Assembly: GCF_018885265.1 (NCBI RefSeq)
Contig: NZ_CP076538.1
Coordinates: forward strand, 2,206,001-2,270,000
Source: Amycolatopsis aidingensis
GTDB lineage: Bacteria; Actinomycetota; Actinomycetes; Mycobacteriales; Pseudonocardiaceae
Length of the DNA stretch: 64,000 bases
Reading direction: 5' to 3'
Part shown: piece by piece, positions 63,331-64,000 of the stretch
Position numbering within the stretch: position 1 is the stretch's first letter
Layout of the letters: each line of letters begins with the position of its first letter
Position numbers and translations under genes: made by a program
Notes under the pieces: generated by a model
Told to the model about the DNA's origin: nothing
Seen by the model: the letters and a program-made list of their open reading frames with translations, nothing else
The model's database searches: none

Positions 63331-63434
63331 ATGAGTAATATAACCGATACGGCATTCGCGGCTCTCGCGTTCGTTGCCCCGCTACGCTGGGTCGAGGTGG
63401 GATCCGGGGGCACGGTGTGCGGGAGGTCGCAACG

Positions 63435-63851
63435 ATGGACTGGACGCTGGAAGTCGTCATCATTCCCGTGTCCGATGTGGACCGTGCCAGGGAGTTCTAC
63501 GCCGACCGGCTCGGCTTCCACCTCGACCACGACACCCGGATCAACGAGGAGCTGCGGGTGGTGCAGCTGACCCCGCCGGGGTCGGGCTGCTCGATCGTGG
63601 TGGGCACGGGCGTGGGCGAGGGCATGCAACCGGGTTCGCTCAAGGGTCTGCAACTGGTGGTCTCCGATGTGCGCGCGGCACGGGCCCAGCTGGCCGCGCG
63701 CGGGGTGGAGGTCAGCGAGGTCCGGGTGGCCGAAGGCTCCGGTTTCCGGGCGGTCCGCGAGGGGGAGGACCTGAACAACGTCGGCTTCGCCTTCTTCGCC
63801 GACCCGGACGGCAACTCCTGGGCGGTGCAGCAGATCACCGCGCGGGGGTAG
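63435..63851 (+). CDS. VOC-family (glyoxalase-like) protein
   Basis: The 138-aa protein has the two betaalphabetabetabeta modules of the vicinal-oxygen-chelate family: 'LEVVIIPVSDVDRAREFYADRLGFHLDHD' and 'LQLVVSDVRAARAQLAARGVEVSEV', ending 'FAFFADPDGNSWAVQQI'. ATG 63435 has GGAGG 8 bases upstream. Role (glyoxalase, antibiotic binding, other) is open. Confidence 0.88.
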   Translation: MDWTLEVVIIPVSDVDRAREFYADRLGFHLDHDTRINEELRVVQLTPPGSGCSIVVGTGVGEGMQPGSLKGLQLVVSDVRAARAQLAARGVEVSEVRVAEGSGFRAVREGEDLNNVGFAFFADPDGNSWAVQQITARG

Positions 63852-64000
63852 TGTCCGGGCCACCGACCTCGGCGCCGATCTCCTCCGTCCGCACGGTGTC
63901 CAGTAGCGCGTCCAGCAGGCCGGGAAACCTGGCTCGCAGGTCCTCGCCCCGCAACCGGACGAAGCAGCGGGTGCCGTCCTGCCTGGTGCGGGTGACCCCC
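63835..64000 (-). CDS. C-terminus of a HTH regulator-like protein (partial)
   Basis: An open frame enters from the right edge and stops at 63835-63837. The 54 residues 'GVTRTRQDGTRCFVRLRGED' followed by 'LRARFPGLLDALLDTV' and an acidic tail look like the wing and last helix of an ArsR-type regulator. It overlaps the VOC gene end by 17 bases. Confidence 0.5.
   Translation of the reverse strand, partial: GVTRTRQDGTRCFVRLRGEDLRARFPGLLDALLDTVRTEEIGAEVGGPDTTPAR

Noticed and set aside
1..64000. CRISPR arrays, rRNA, tRNA, IS transposases, prophage genes
   Set aside because: No spaced repeats, conserved RNA cores, DDE/HUH transposase motifs or phage proteins were seen.

Overview
The window is very GC-rich, densely coding actinomycete DNA, most likely from a member of the Pseudonocardiaceae (Amycolatopsis/Saccharomonospora type); that placement is inference. 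The grounds are frequent GTG starts, many starts 6-8 bases behind a -10-like hexamer (leaderless pattern), an ethylmalonyl-CoA gene group (crotonyl-CoA carboxylase/reductase, epimerase, thiolase, MeaB), a DivIVA-like coiled-coil protein, a DUF222-HNH protein, a GlnR-like box before gltBD and an actinobacterial-type SOS box. No tRNA, rRNA, prophage, transposase or CRISPR array was seen.

Layout. 1-4.8 kb: the end of a peptide ABC substrate-binding protein, a Tet(M)/Otr(A)-type ribosomal protection GTPase behind an overlapping leader ORF, and a large secreted protein. 4.8-11.1 kb: gltD and gltB, separated by what looks like an insertion bounded by a 21-bp direct repeat. 11.5-20.4 kb: acyl-CoA dehydrogenase, a small protein, a HpaH-like hydratase divergent from a FAD/Fe-S oxidoreductase and a CoA transferase, and a secreted beta-propeller protein. 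20.4-25 kb: TetR regulator divergent from P450, ferredoxin and a polytopic membrane protein. 25-30 kb: mtnA, RidA, arginase-family protein, methyltransferase and an Erm-type 23S rRNA methyltransferase with an attenuator-like leader. 30-35.7 kb: ProA-like reductase, DUF222-HNH protein, adenylate cyclase with a universal stress protein, DivIVA-like protein. 35.7-41.1 kb: ethylmalonyl-CoA group with a TetR regulator. 41.2-43.9 kb: MocR regulator divergent from an AhpD-like protein and a PEP mutase/isocitrate lyase-like protein. 43.9-48.8 kb: one operon of LacI regulator, mannose-6-phosphate isomerase and a sugar ABC transporter. 49-55 kb: small proteins, MarR regulator, thioredoxin-TPR protein and two HExxH metallopeptidases in tandem. 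55-59 kb: alpha-glucan phosphorylase, then a cysteine dioxygenase-rhodanese operon behind a Cys-ending leader peptide and structured leader. 59-64 kb: ABC ATPase, enoyl-CoA hydratase, methyltransferase, ArsR/SRPBCC genes and a VOC protein.

The strongest unexplained signals are regulatory RNA and small ORFs: (1) a 19-codon ORF ending in an RPRLR run before the erm gene, with mutually exclusive stems; (2) the gltB-gltD insertion, which recreates gltB's end and gltD's start and leaves a 60-codon bridging ORF, and which carries one copy of a dispersed hairpin repeat with a second copy near 13.2 kb; (3) the leader peptide and 102-nt stem-closed leader of the cysteine dioxygenase operon; (4) the leader ORF overlapping the tetracycline-resistance-type gene. 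Several operators are readable by eye: a perfect 20-bp palindrome for TetR/P450, three near-identical 12-bp palindromes for the LacI operon and three TGGACCA repeats for MocR. Protein functions were assigned from recognised motifs in the translations, without database searches.
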